From: a virus
Virus record (IMG/VR): IMGVR_UViG_3300028372_000010
Coordinates: 1-52,245 of that record
Direction: 5' to 3' (one strand)
Length of the DNA stretch: 52,245 nt
Position numbers and translations under genes: made by a program. Position 1 is the stretch's first letter. Each line of letters begins with the position of its first letter. Under the pieces are notes generated by a model. That model had not been told where the DNA came from and searched no databases. It was given only the letters and a program-made list of their open reading frames with translations. Positions 1 to 8,654 of the stretch are shown here, piece by piece.

Positions 1-281
1 CGCTTTGGAAACCGGCTGTAAGAAGACGATCAGACTATCGAAACCAAGAGGGAGATCGAGGAAAAGACGAATAAACCGAGTACCAGACACCGTTTCTCAC
101 GACGAACAATAAACCCCTGTATCACCCACCCCTTGTTCCATATTCCAGAACATGGAACGGTGCGTCCGCGCCGCCGCCAATCCATCCGAGGTTTGACGGT
201 TTACATATCGAACTTTGAAAATCAAACTTTACTGTGTTAGAACAGTAGATGTAAAATCATAACAGCAACAAAGGAGGCAAC
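1..281. other. Noncoding leader upstream of the terminase genes
   Basis: I see no supported gene here. The stretch holds two inverted repeats: GTTCCAT (135-141) with ATGGAAC (152-158) around a 10-nt loop, and TACTGT (230-235) with ACAGTA (242-247) around a 6-nt loop. A TTGACG hexamer at 193-198 could be a -35 box, but no convincing -10 follows. A strong AAGGAGG Shine-Dalgarno at 271-277 serves the GTG start at 282. Sequence just upstream of a small terminase gene often carries the packaging (pac or cos) site; that role here is inference only. Confidence 0.5.
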
Positions 282-1079
282 GTGAGTGAGCGTGAAGACG
301 CTCCCGCCGACGCTTCCTCTGAGAGTGACAACGCACTCACCCCAAGCAAAGAACTCGGGGAAGCGTTGCAGAAGCAGTTCTACGACCCTCTCGATCATCT
401 CTCTCCCAAAGAACAGAAGTTCGCACTCCAGCAGGTCACCACGACCCTTTCGGCACCGCAGATCGCCAAGCGACTCGGTTTCTCACCTTATCAGCGCCGG
501 AAGCTGGAGAAGAATGAACACGTACAGGCGTACATCAAGCAGAACCAGAGGCGCTACGACGACTCGGAAATGGTCGAGACCGCTCGTAGACAGCGCCGGT
601 ACATCCGCGAACAAATGTTCTTGGAGCTAATGGATCGCATGCGTGATCCTGAAGCTGCCATCGAAGAAAAATTCGGCGACCGCGACGACATCTCGATCCA
701 AGAGATTGTCAACTACAAGGAGCGGTTCGCACAGGCAGCGAGCTTCAAGGACTTCATGAACATCTGGGACAAGATGGAGAAGCAGTTCCGCCTGGATAGC
801 GGAGAGGCTACGGAGCGTGTCGACGACACGGCCATCGAGAATCAGGCTCGGAAGCGGTTCCGCCGCTTCAAGGCATCTGCGCGCAAGAAGGAATCCCTCA
901 AGGAGAAGGCTCGTAGCGCAGTCAAGGATGGAGAGACGTTCGATGATTTCAAAGAACGTATGAAGGCTCAAGAGGAAGAGGAAGCAGCTGCGGACCAACC
1001 CGAATTCGTCCAAGAGGATGAAGGCGGGGAGTGGGAGCAAGAATTCGAGATGGAAGAGTGGGAAATCACCGGAGACTGA
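282..1079 (+). CDS. Probable terminase small subunit
   Basis: 265 residues with a GTG start, chosen because AAGGAGG lies 4 nt upstream. Residues about 40-90 (LSPKEQKFALQQ, then SAPQIAKRLGFS and EHVQAYIKQN) have the layout of the helix-turn-helix of small terminases: a 'processing' helix, a recognition-type turn, then a helix that starts K-x-x-x-V-x-x-Y-I. The C-terminal half is charged and helical, ending in a very acidic tail, as expected of an oligomerisation and large-subunit contact region. Small terminases bind the packaging site and hand DNA to the large subunit. Position first in the head operon, 340 nt before the large terminase, supports the call. No catalytic motif is expected. Naming rests on fold pattern plus position. 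Confidence 0.72.
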   Translation: MSEREDAPADASSESDNALTPSKELGEALQKQFYDPLDHLSPKEQKFALQQVTTTLSAPQIAKRLGFSPYQRRKLEKNEHVQAYIKQNQRRYDDSEMVETARRQRRYIREQMFLELMDRMRDPEAAIEEKFGDRDDISIQEIVNYKERFAQAASFKDFMNIWDKMEKQFRLDSGEATERVDDTAIENQARKRFRRFKASARKKESLKEKARSAVKDGETFDDFKERMKAQEEEEAAADQPEFVQEDEGGEWEQEFEMEEWEITGD

Positions 1080-1080
1080 C

Positions 1081-1413
1081 ATGGCAGAAGATAAAGACAC
1101 GACGTACGCATATACCGACGAGGAAGTCTACAACGACTGGTTCCCAGACAAGGCCGAAGAGCCTGAGTCTGAGGAAGTCGAAGTCGAAGTCGAAGAGGGC
1201 GGACTTGATGAGGTAGAGGTGGTCGAGGAAGACGAAGTAGCCGAAGAGCCGGAGCCCGAGGTGGTCGATGAGTCCGATGAGGATGACGACGATGCACCAG
1301 CGGCACCTGTTCGGGCACCGCTTCCGACTTCGACCAATCGTAAGTTCAAACAGATGATGTCGGAGCGAGACCGGCGTTCACGAAAATACCTCGGTAAGAA
1401 AGCGAGGTACTGA
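1081..1413 (+). CDS. Acidic protein between terminase subunits, function unknown
   Basis: 110 residues. I chose ATG 1081 because GGAGA lies at 1071-1075 and the gene begins 1 nt after the stop of the small terminase; an in-frame upstream ATG at 1018 would overlap that gene. About residues 15-80 are almost entirely Glu, Asp and Val in near-repeats (EVEVEVEEG type), followed by a short basic tail (SERDRRSRKYLGKKARY). The protein looks intrinsically disordered with a charge switch. Family unknown. The operon position between the two terminase genes suggests an accessory to packaging or a linker protein, but nothing in the sequence proves this. Confidence 0.6.
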   Translation: MAEDKDTTYAYTDEEVYNDWFPDKAEEPESEEVEVEVEEGGLDEVEVVEEDEVAEEPEPEVVDESDEDDDDAPAAPVRAPLPTSTNRKFKQMMSERDRRSRKYLGKKARY

Positions 1414-1421
1414 GGTAGTCA

Positions 1422-3419
1422 ATGGGCGACGATAAAGAGAAGGACATTCTTGGAGCAGGTAAGGACGACTCGTCAGACGAGATTGTTAAACCTGGGTTAA
1501 TAACCCCCAAGGAAAAAGAGATCATTACGTCCCCCGATGACGACCCGTTTCATAAGTCTATTTATGACGAGGATGCCGAGGCCCCGCTGGGAGTTGTAAA
1601 GCGTGACCCTCGGCCAGATGAGATGGAGGACATCCTAGATTTCGTCGGTACAGAAACCGGCCTGATGTATAGTGTCCTCGATTACTCCGTTTTGGATAAG
1701 TTCGCGCCTCCGGGTGTCGAATGGGAGTGGGAAGACTATCAGCTGAGGCACCTCGACTGCTCGACCAACTACGTGTCCAACAAGGCGCGTCAGGTCGGTA
1801 TGTCAGCCTCATTTGCTGCCAAGGCGTTCGCTCGTGGCATCCTGACTCAGGACAGGAACTACACAGCAATCTTCACTTCATACAAGAAGGAAGAGGCTGT
1901 GAACAAGGTCAAGTACGTTAAGCAGTTCCTTAGCGCGCTGCCCCTTCAGTTCCAGAAGAAGATTCTGAGAGATCCGCAACAGCTAATCGAATGGGAGAAC
2001 CGGGACGGAACGAAGTGCAAGATTATCTCGCACGCCCAGCGGCCCATTCGTGGAGCCCACGGTGACATCTTCTTGGACGAACTGGCATTCTACCAGTTTG
2101 CCGAGATCATTTACGAATCGGCATTCGCTGCTACCCAGATGATGGGCGGCACTATCGACATCACGTCGACGCCGTTTGGTAAGTTCGGCAAGTTCTATGA
2201 GATTGTGGCTAACCCCGAGCAGTTCCCTGATTACAGCCGGGACTGGATTTATTGGTGGGATTGCAGCCGCTACCTCAAGCACCCAACTGATGAGTTCCTT
2301 GCGTACGCGAGTCAAAAGGCTCGCAAGATGTTCGACGAAGACCCCGAGGCAGTAGAGGAAAGGGTATACGAGTTCGGCAACGAGAAGCTGAAGCGTCTGT
2401 ACCGTAACTCGAACTCGGTCGAGTCGTTCCGTCAGGAGCTTGAAGGATTCTTCGTAGACGAGCAGGCATCATTTATCAGCCAAGACCTGATTCTGAAGTG
2501 CATGTTCCCAACGTCGCTGTCCATCATTGATGACTATGATCCTCAAGAGTCGGACTTCGACATTCCCATCGACAAGGCGTTGGCCGACCAGCGTTGGCCG
2601 ATTGTAGACAAATATGACGGAATCACCTTCGAAACGTACGATACGCTTGACGAATTATATCTTGCCGTCCAGGACGGGAAGGTATCTGACAACCTCGTTG
2701 GAGGGGCGGATATTGGAACGACACGACATTCGACTGAACTTGTCGTTCTGGAAGAGGTTCAGTTTTCCGATGGAAGGACTGTGCAAGTCGAACGATTCAA
2801 TCTGAGTAAATCAGGTTGGGGTCTGCCGGATCAGCAAGCCTATTTCAACCGGGTGCTAGAAGATGGATTCCTGCGGAAGCTCCGCATGGACTGCACCGGC
2901 ATCGGTAAGCAGATGGGTCAGTTCCTCAGCGACCGCTGGGACGAAAACACATTTGAAGCGCTTCACATGGGTGGCTCATCTCAGAAGCAAGAGCGTGAGA
3001 TGGTCAACCTTCGTTCCCGAATGGAGGAATGGGGGATGGCGATGGCTTACGACAAGCAGAAGATGAGCGACCTCCATTCGATCAAGCGCGTTATTACTCA
3101 GAACAAAAACATTTCCTACCGGGCACCGGAGAAGAAGAGGCACCACGCGGACTTCGCATGGGCGCTCGCCTTCGCTTCGCTCGCTGGAACGGAATTCGGT
3201 AAGGAGCCGGTCGACCTATCTTTCAAAGACCTCGACGGAGTTCAGGTCAACATGAAGGAGGCGATGGGAGAGAACAGTGGCTTTGTGGATGACTTCAACA
3301 AGAACCACGTTAACACCGGGTCCACCGATTTCGGTAGCTCGCTTAACCTAGGTTTAGACGAGGAATTTGCCATCGAAGAGTTGTCTCCCGGACGGTTCAA
3401 CAACAAGTGGAATGAATAA
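1422..3419 (+). CDS. Terminase large subunit (packaging ATPase-nuclease)
   Basis: 665 residues; start ATG 1422 with GAGGT 5 nt upstream. The N-terminal ATPase carries a terminase-type Walker A (K121-A-R-Q-V-G-M-S128) and Walker B with catalytic Glu (DIFLDE, D219-E220). The C-terminal RNase H-like nuclease shows the three expected acidic residues: D430 in GGADIGTTRHS, D490 in RMDCTGIG and D577 in HHADFAWALA. The enzyme translocates DNA into the prohead at the portal and cuts the concatemer. A near-perfect copy of the TTAACCnnGGTTAA palindrome lies at each end of the gene (1487 and 3343). The first ~60 residues are acidic and probably disordered. Length is at the long end for the family. Confidence 0.93.
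   Translation: MGDDKEKDILGAGKDDSSDEIVKPGLITPKEKEIITSPDDDPFHKSIYDEDAEAPLGVVKRDPRPDEMEDILDFVGTETGLMYSVLDYSVLDKFAPPGVEWEWEDYQLRHLDCSTNYVSNKARQVGMSASFAAKAFARGILTQDRNYTAIFTSYKKEEAVNKVKYVKQFLSALPLQFQKKILRDPQQLIEWENRDGTKCKIISHAQRPIRGAHGDIFLDELAFYQFAEIIYESAFAATQMMGGTIDITSTPFGKFGKFYEIVANPEQFPDYSRDWIYWWDCSRYLKHPTDEFLAYASQKARKMFDEDPEAVEERVYEFGNEKLKRLYRNSNSVESFRQELEGFFVDEQASFISQDLILKCMFPTSLSIIDDYDPQESDFDIPIDKALADQRWPIVDKYDGITFETYDTLDELYLAVQDGKVSDNLVGGADIGTTRHSTELVVLEEVQFSDGRTVQVERFNLSKSGWGLPDQQAYFNRVLEDGFLRKLRMDCTGIGKQMGQFLSDRWDENTFEALHMGGSSQKQEREMVNLRSRMEEWGMAMAYDKQKMSDLHSIKRVITQNKNISYRAPEKKRHHADFAWALAFASLAGTEFGKEPVDLSFKDLDGVQVNMKEAMGENSGFVDDFNKNHVNTGSTDFGSSLNLGLDEEFAIEELSPGRFNNKWNE
1487..1500. repeat. 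Palindrome copy, one mismatch
   Basis: TAAACCTGGGTTAA; inside the large terminase gene (codons for V-K-P-G-L). Confidence 0.6.
3343..3356. repeat. Palindrome copy, one mismatch
   Basis: TTAACCTAGGTTTA; near the 3' end of the large terminase gene (codons L-N-L-G-L). Confidence 0.65.
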
Positions 3420-3429
3420 GGGTGACGGC

Positions 3430-5031
3430 ATGAAGAGTTACGACAGACAACGAATCTCGCGTATAGCCGACACTGACCCTCATGTAGACCGGGAAGCATT
3501 CGATACGTTTCTCGACAGGACGTACTCGTCCCCGGAAGTGAGTCAACAGGAGTCGAGCCGGGACGAAGACACGTTCGAGTTCTCATCGGAGATGTACCAG
3601 ATCAGAGGGGCCACGGTAAGACCCGGAATGGGCAACGCCTCTCTTGAGCGCTCGGACCTCAGTAACAGGCCGACCGAGGACGGCGAGTATGAGATCTTCA
3701 CAGACGATCCCATCTCGCTACAGACCTACAAAAAGATGTCGGTCGACCCGGAGATCGCCTTCGGTACCTTCTTACTGAAGGGCTGGATTGGTGGCCTCCC
3801 TTACACCGTTGAGTGTCCAGACCCGATGATCAAGGGCGTGGTGGACCACATCCTGAAAGGGCTGTGGAAAGACCTGATCAGAAACATGATGGATGCTCTC
3901 AAGATTGGCTTCGCCTTTGGCGAGAAGGTCTGGGAGCGTTCCGAGGTTTCCATCGCAGGCGAAGACGATGATGGTGGCAAGAAGATGTTGTACACTGGTA
4001 AGATCGCCAACCTCAAGAAAGTCAAATTTCTCGACCCGTCGCATCAATTCCAGTTCTTCAAGGACAAAACGGATGAGATCGTCAGGGTCCAGCAAAGTCA
4101 GCGCTCAGGTGACAAGAGCGTTGAACGTTCCAAGCTAGTCTGGTTCGCACTCGACCAAGAGTATTCGTCGGTGTTCGGCAAGGCTCGTTACAAGAACGTG
4201 TACAGCGAGTGGTACTACTCGCAGGTAAATGTCAAATACATGCTTAGCGACCTTCAGAAACGAGGGTCACCCCACTTGGAGCTTCGCTTCCCTCGCGGGA
4301 AGTCGAGGCTCGACGGTGAGTTGGTTTCCAACTCAGCCATCGCCAAAAGCATTGCCAAGAAGATGATGGCAGATGGTATCGCGGTTCTTCCGTCTGAGAC
4401 CTATGACAACGGCGAGCATAAGTGGACCATATCTTACGCCGACACGAAGCAATCAGGTTCTAAGAGCCCCTTCCTTGACTACCTCCGTTACTCGGACAGT
4501 AAGAAGATGAAGGGCCTCGGAATCCCACCGTCTGTTGCAGACGCGGAGTCGAACTTCGGCTCAGCGGATGCGGGCGGTGACATGCTAGTGGTTGTCGTCG
4601 AGGACATCGTCAACCAGCTTGAGGACTCCATTCAGAAAGACGTAGTTGACCAGATTGTTGAATACAACTTCGGCCCCGAGATGAAATCTCTTGTGGACCT
4701 GAAGATTGATAAGTCAGCACTTGGTCGCCGTCGTCTGATGAAGGAAGTCTTGAAGGTGATGATTCGATCTGGCAGCAGCATGAACGGCCACACAATCAAG
4801 TCGTGGCCCGACCCGACGTCCATGATGGGCGAGTTGGGAATTACAGCTGCACCGTTCGATGACGTCTTCAGGGAGATGGCTGGCGCTGATAGACAGGCGG
4901 GTGAAACCCCTGTCGATGAGGCCGAAGACGATGAAGACTCGAACGACACTGATGGTCGTCGAAACGAGGACGATATGGATCGTGGACGCGAGCGTGATAA
5001 CGCCGCAGACGATGCAGCAGATTCGTCTTAA
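3430..5031 (+). CDS. Portal protein, Mu gp29-like (DUF935) type
   Basis: 533 residues. ATG 3430 is preferred because AAGGGTG lies 5 nt upstream and it follows the large-terminase stop by 10 nt; in-frame ATG 3412 would overlap. Features of the Mu gp29 portal group are visible: a mid-region IAFGTFLLKGWIGG, KIGFAFGEKVWE, then LDPSHQFQF, a C-terminal stretch GLGIPPSVADAESNFGSA followed by the acidic helical run VEDIVNQLEDSIQKDVVDQ, and an acidic disordered tail. The portal is the dodecameric ring at the head vertex through which DNA enters and leaves and to which the terminase docks. Neighbouring Mu gpI-like protease supports this family. The last bases overlap palindrome site 5028. Confidence 0.88.
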   Translation: MKSYDRQRISRIADTDPHVDREAFDTFLDRTYSSPEVSQQESSRDEDTFEFSSEMYQIRGATVRPGMGNASLERSDLSNRPTEDGEYEIFTDDPISLQTYKKMSVDPEIAFGTFLLKGWIGGLPYTVECPDPMIKGVVDHILKGLWKDLIRNMMDALKIGFAFGEKVWERSEVSIAGEDDDGGKKMLYTGKIANLKKVKFLDPSHQFQFFKDKTDEIVRVQQSQRSGDKSVERSKLVWFALDQEYSSVFGKARYKNVYSEWYYSQVNVKYMLSDLQKRGSPHLELRFPRGKSRLDGELVSNSAIAKSIAKKMMADGIAVLPSETYDNGEHKWTISYADTKQSGSKSPFLDYLRYSDSKKMKGLGIPPSVADAESNFGSADAGGDMLVVVVEDIVNQLEDSIQKDVVDQIVEYNFGPEMKSLVDLKIDKSALGRRRLMKEVLKVMIRSGSSMNGHTIKSWPDPTSMMGELGITAAPFDDVFREMAGADRQAGETPVDEAEDDEDSNDTDGRRNEDDMDRGRERDNAADDAADSS

Positions 5032-5041
5032 TCCAGGTTAA
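5028..5041. repeat. Palindrome copy, one mismatch
   Basis: TTAATCCAGGTTAA; covers the portal stop codon and supplies the AGG upstream of the protease ATG at 5042. Confidence 0.7.
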
Positions 5042-6700
5042 ATGAACGGGTACACAATGAAAAACAATGAAAATGGAGGCGATAAACACTCGAACGTCTA
5101 TTCCTTTTCCGATCTGTTTGGGCACGACCTCGGTGAACTCGAAGGCGACGAGCAGGTCTACACGAGTGTGGACCAACTTCCGAAAGATCCCCAACGAGGG
5201 GATCTACACCGGGTAAGGTTCTCGATGTTCCGTACCGGCAAGTGGGAACACCCTTGGTACGGTGAGATCGATTTCGACCGTGAATACCTCAATACGCTCA
5301 AGGAAAACTTTGATCGCGGTGTCGTCCCACGTCGAATCGGATTCGACTTGGAGCACACCCGGAATCAAGGAGAGGTAGGAAACGTAGGCTGGATGGAAGC
5401 ACTGGAGTTGCGAGAGGGTCAAGTGATGACCCCGGCAGGTCCGAAAGAAGTCGTCTTCTTAGACGTCGTAGCTGCTTTCAACAAGCTCGGAACCGAGCTT
5501 CTGGTCGACAGACGCTATGCCCACTGTTCTGCCGAGATTCACCCAGACTTCTCGACTAATGAGAAGGTGGACATCGAGGTGGACGATGGTGATGGCAACA
5601 AGGAAAAGACCTCTACGGTCTTCAGCCACGGCCCTACGGTTATTGGCTGCGCCCTTACCAACCGGCCATTCATTCCCTCGCTAGGCGAGGTTATTGAGTT
5701 TTCGGCTGACAAAGGGGGCGAAGACGAAGAGCTTTACGATATCACCATGTCGGATGATGACAGTACCGGCATCCGCTTTTTCTCATGTCGCAAGTTTGAC
5801 GAAGAGGATATCCAATCTTTTGAAGACCCTGTGGAAGACGCTCAGACTTTCAATGAGGGCGACTCGGCAGAGCCGGGGCAGGGGGTCGCTGATGAAGATT
5901 CGAGTGAAGAGAACTCACAAGTTGAAGAAAACGAACAACCCAACGAGGGAGACAAGATGAAACTTTCGGAACTGATGAAGAAGGTCAAAGCCTTCAGCAC
6001 CCCCAGCGAGCAACTTGGCTATCTTCAGGAAGTCAGCTCGAAATTCTCGGGTGATGAGGCTGAGCTTATCCAAGAACTGATTGCGACCAAGCAATACGCG
6101 GTCCAACAGGAAGAAGATGCCAAGGCTCAAATTGCCGAGGCAGCCCAGCGCAAGAAGCAGGCTGAAAAGCGTGCTCAAGAGTATCAAGCTAAGGTCACCG
6201 ACCTCACGGTCGAACTGGCTGATGCGAAGGAAGGTGAATGGGAGCAGCGCGTCCAGAACTTTGGCGCTCAGCTTCGCGATGCCAACCATCACGAGTCGTT
6301 GGTGAAGGTCGTGACGACCAAGCTGTCGGCTATCAACTCGGAAACTCGTGCGCAGAAGTTCAGCGTCGTGGGTGATGAGGAAACCAAGGAAGAGAGCCTG
6401 CTCGAAATTCTCGAACAGTGCTTCTCGGCCATCCCGGAGAGCGCCCGACTCGATACTTCGACTAACTTCGAAGGCAATCAAGAGTATGAGGTGGACCCGG
6501 AAGGTGGCAACGTAAGTCCCGCAGACGCAGGCGAGGCTGACGAGGGTTCGGGCGAAGATGGAAGCGATGAAGACGCACTGCTTCAGAAGCGCATCGAAGC
6601 CTACAAAGCCGTCCACGATGGTGCTGAGCCGCAAGAATTCATGATTCCTGCCATCAACGCCGAGACCGGCGCGGTGGACATGGACAAACTGGATCAATAA
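5042..6700 (+). CDS. Head maturation protease fused to scaffold (Mu gpI-like)
   Basis: 552 residues. The N-terminal part (about 45-235) matches the Mu gpI-type protease pattern: GFDLEHTRNQGEVGNVGWME, then YAHCSAEIHPDF, then GPTVIGCALTNRPFIPS. The H in DLEH and S in CSAEI are the likely catalytic pair. An acidic linker (240-305) leads to a scaffold-like part with a long coiled coil (about 350-410; QQEEDAKAQIAEAAQRKKQ). The protease cleaves scaffold and head proteins in the prohead. ATG 5042 has only a weak AGG sequence, which is part of palindrome site 5028. An in-frame internal start at 5957 probably makes free scaffold. The nesting is like Mu I/Z and lambda C/Nu3. Confidence 0.85.
   Translation: MNGYTMKNNENGGDKHSNVYSFSDLFGHDLGELEGDEQVYTSVDQLPKDPQRGDLHRVRFSMFRTGKWEHPWYGEIDFDREYLNTLKENFDRGVVPRRIGFDLEHTRNQGEVGNVGWMEALELREGQVMTPAGPKEVVFLDVVAAFNKLGTELLVDRRYAHCSAEIHPDFSTNEKVDIEVDDGDGNKEKTSTVFSHGPTVIGCALTNRPFIPSLGEVIEFSADKGGEDEELYDITMSDDDSTGIRFFSCRKFDEEDIQSFEDPVEDAQTFNEGDSAEPGQGVADEDSSEENSQVEENEQPNEGDKMKLSELMKKVKAFSTPSEQLGYLQEVSSKFSGDEAELIQELIATKQYAVQQEEDAKAQIAEAAQRKKQAEKRAQEYQAKVTDLTVELADAKEGEWEQRVQNFGAQLRDANHHESLVKVVTTKLSAINSETRAQKFSVVGDEETKEESLLEILEQCFSAIPESARLDTSTNFEGNQEYEVDPEGGNVSPADAGEADEGSGEDGSDEDALLQKRIEAYKAVHDGAEPQEFMIPAINAETGAVDMDKLDQ
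5957..6700 (+). CDS. Nested scaffolding protein from an internal start
   Basis: 247 residues, in frame inside the protease gene from Met 306. The internal ATG at 5957 is preceded by GAGGGAGA (5945-5952), the strongest Shine-Dalgarno within the gene. The protein begins MKLSELMKKVKAF, contains a long Glu/Gln/Lys/Ala coiled coil and ends in an acidic segment plus a short C-terminal domain that usually binds the capsid protein. In Mu (I/Z) and lambda (C/Nu3) the scaffold is made in just this way. It would line the inside of the prohead and be removed by the protease. That both products are made here is inference from the ribosome binding site and the family precedent. Confidence 0.68.
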   Translation: MKLSELMKKVKAFSTPSEQLGYLQEVSSKFSGDEAELIQELIATKQYAVQQEEDAKAQIAEAAQRKKQAEKRAQEYQAKVTDLTVELADAKEGEWEQRVQNFGAQLRDANHHESLVKVVTTKLSAINSETRAQKFSVVGDEETKEESLLEILEQCFSAIPESARLDTSTNFEGNQEYEVDPEGGNVSPADAGEADEGSGEDGSDEDALLQKRIEAYKAVHDGAEPQEFMIPAINAETGAVDMDKLDQ

Positions 6701-6724
6701 TCGCATGGGTTGCGGCGCAAGCCG

Positions 6725-6738
6725 TTAACCTGGGTTAA
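6725..6738. repeat. Palindrome copy, perfect
   Basis: TTAACCTGGGTTAA; between protease/scaffold and decoration genes, 18 nt before the decoration start. Confidence 0.85.
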
Positions 6739-6756
6739 GACATAAAGGAGAAAAGA

Positions 6757-7170
6757 ATGGGACCGTACGAAGGTGAAGTGACGCAACTCGCTGATAACGG
6801 GTTGCTCGCAAGTCGTAAGAACGTAATTCCAAAAACCGTCCCCATTGCAGCCAGTGCCCGTCTCGACGGTGAAACTTTGCTGCCCAAGGGAATGGTCATG
6901 GCACTTGTGACCGATGATCAAGATGCCGATTATGGACTGTACAAAGAGTTTGATAATTCTGGTGCGTTGGCCAACGGTCAAGAGCAGGAAGACAACATCG
7001 TTGTGCTCCAGCACGACGTGAATGTCGTCGAGCTTGCTATTGGTGAGACCAAGACCAAAGCTACCGGCCTGATCGAAGCTGTGCTGAAGCCAGACAAGAT
7101 CAAGATGACCGCCGGAGCTTCCGTGGATTGGGCCGCACATCCGTCGCTGAGCATCTGGCCGAAGGGATAA
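6757..7170 (+). CDS. Head decoration protein
   Basis: 137 residues; start ATG 6757 with AAAGGAG 7 nt upstream. The pattern is that of the lambda gpD/Mu-type decoration family: TVPIAASARLDGETLLPKGMVMALV near residue 25-50, an EQEDNIVVLQHDVNVVE strand where cleaved prophage homologues read 'A-x-x-I-L-x-x-D-V-D-A', and a short C-terminus. Decoration proteins bind the outside of the expanded capsid as trimers and stiffen it against DNA pressure. Placement between protease/scaffold and major capsid gene is the classical order. A perfect palindrome (6725-6738) lies just upstream in the 56-nt gap. Confidence 0.82.
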   Translation: MGPYEGEVTQLADNGLLASRKNVIPKTVPIAASARLDGETLLPKGMVMALVTDDQDADYGLYKEFDNSGALANGQEQEDNIVVLQHDVNVVELAIGETKTKATGLIEAVLKPDKIKMTAGASVDWAAHPSLSIWPKG

Positions 7171-7244
7171 TTTACACCACGATCTCGCTGATTCCTTACG
7201 TTTTCTCAACTCGTGGACACATCTGACACAAAGGAGAAAGTGTT

Positions 7245-8570
7245 ATGGAGAAAGGCGCACCTACTATGAAGTACAGCGAGATCGCCAAACGGCACCCGCT
7301 GTTGCGCACCGAGAGCCTCGACGGTGTTCTCACCTACTGGCCTCAAAAGAAGAATTCGTACTTGCTCGGCAAGTACATGCCCATTGTCAACGAGAACACC
7401 GACAAGGTGATTGTTGACATGCACAAAGCCAGCCGGGGTGGAATGACTCCGATGGTTCACATGAATGCTGAAACCCCTCTCTACGACCCGAAGTCAGGTC
7501 GTGGCCGCAAGGGATTCGAGGCCGCAACCTTCCGTGAGAAGGTTCACCTCGACTCGACGGATCTCTACGATCTTCGTCGAATCGGCACTCGTGAAGATTT
7601 CACGCAAGCCCGTACGCTCATGCAGCGTCGGATGCGTGACCTCGAAATTCGACTTGCCAACCGCATGGAGTGGTTGCGTCGGCAAGTCCTGTTTGACGGT
7701 GTTGTCACCGCCGAACTCGAAGACGGCACTGAGTTCAGTGTCAAGTACAACCACCCCGACTACCTCGATCCCGTCGCCGGTACCGTGTGGAGCGATCCCA
7801 CGTCTGAGCCGATCATCGCCCTGAGCGATGCAATCGACGAGTACGAGTTGGACACTGGTCGTGACGTGAAGGACATCATCTTGCCGCACGGCCTGATGAA
7901 GCACCTGATCAAGAACGAGCGCTTCCGTGAGCTTGCCTTGCGCAACCTCGGAGTCTTCAAGGGCAGCAAGGCTGAGGTCGAGAGACTGATGGTCGATGTC
8001 CTTGGAATTGGTTCGTTCCAGTTCTCGAAAGAGGCTCTGCACTTCCAGACCGATCTGGCCGCTGACGCTGCCAATAATGCTGGTGAGCTCACGCTGACTC
8101 GCACCGAGCAGATCGAGCCCGGTTCCAAGATCTACGTCGTGTCCGCTAAGGACGACACCCGTGAGAAGTTCGAGGTCGACACCGTCGACCACGACACCGG
8201 AGTTGTCACCTTTGCGAATGCTGCGACCGTCCAGCGTACTGGTGGCTTCCATGCCGGTGACCCCGTGAAGTACCTCGTCCGGGTCGTTCCTTCGGATCGC
8301 ATCCTGATGTTCGGTAACTTCAACGGTCCTCTCAACGATGAGGGTGACCTGCAAGGCGACACCTCGAAGATTGAGGACGTGAACAGCTGGGGCAACATCG
8401 TCTCAACTCGTTCCTACTACGCGGACCTTGAGAATCCGCGTCCGGGTCTCTACACCCGTTCCATCGACAACACTGATGGTGACCCGCCTCACATCGAGCA
8501 CATCTTGGGCATCCGCGCTCTGCCGCGTGTGACCTACAACGAAGCATGGATGACCTTCAAGGTTCTGTAA
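7245..8570 (+). CDS. Major capsid protein (lambda gpE-like family)
   Basis: 441 residues; start ATG 7245 with AAGGAG at 7231-7236. The N-terminal half carries the gpE-type pattern: FREKVHLDSTDLYDLRR, LMQRRMRDLEIRLANRMEWL, RRQVLFDGVV, followed by VWSDPTSEPIIALSDAIDEY and DIILPHGLMKHLIKN. The C-terminal half holds an extra beta-rich stretch (about 270-345; LTRTEQIEPGSKIYVVSAKDD) that looks like an insertion, then IEHILGIRALPRVTYNEAWMTFKVL. It forms the HK97-fold shell. A hairpin with a UUCG loop follows 22 nt after the stop, consistent with a partial terminator that gives this gene high expression relative to those downstream. Confidence 0.9.
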   Translation: MEKGAPTMKYSEIAKRHPLLRTESLDGVLTYWPQKKNSYLLGKYMPIVNENTDKVIVDMHKASRGGMTPMVHMNAETPLYDPKSGRGRKGFEAATFREKVHLDSTDLYDLRRIGTREDFTQARTLMQRRMRDLEIRLANRMEWLRRQVLFDGVVTAELEDGTEFSVKYNHPDYLDPVAGTVWSDPTSEPIIALSDAIDEYELDTGRDVKDIILPHGLMKHLIKNERFRELALRNLGVFKGSKAEVERLMVDVLGIGSFQFSKEALHFQTDLAADAANNAGELTLTRTEQIEPGSKIYVVSAKDDTREKFEVDTVDHDTGVVTFANAATVQRTGGFHAGDPVKYLVRVVPSDRILMFGNFNGPLNDEGDLQGDTSKIEDVNSWGNIVSTRSYYADLENPRPGLYTRSIDNTDGDPPHIEHILGIRALPRVTYNEAWMTFKVL

Positions 8571-8592
8571 GCCATGCATAGCTACTAGGTAG

Positions 8593-8615
8593 AAAGGGGG
8601 CTTCGGCCCCCTTTT
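8593..8615 (+). terminator. Hairpin terminator after the capsid gene
   Basis: A nine-base-pair stem, AAAGGGGGC / GCCCCCTTT, closed by a TTCG tetraloop and ending in TTTT. The T run is short and partly in the stem, so termination may be partial. A one-mismatch copy of the TTAACCnnGGTTAA palindrome begins inside the 3' edge (8613-8626). Confidence 0.8.
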
Positions 8616-8626
8616 ACCTAGGTTAA
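8613..8626. repeat. Palindrome copy, one mismatch
   Basis: TTTACCTAGGTTAA; begins within the last T residues of the terminator after the capsid gene. Confidence 0.7.
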
Positions 8627-8654
8627 CAACGATTGTTTGGTACCGAGGTTCAAA

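Noticed and set aside
1128-1349. Ser/Thr-rich minus-strand frame of 73 codons
   Set aside because: It is the antisense of the Glu/Asp codon repeats of the acidic protein gene.
5915-6706. 263-codon open frame on the minus strand
   Set aside because: It lies opposite the protease/scaffold gene, reads as low-complexity Leu-rich protein and has no ribosome site; it mirrors codon bias of the plus-strand gene.
7494-8354. 286-codon open frame on the minus strand
   Set aside because: Antisense to the capsid gene, with no ribosome site or recognisable motif.
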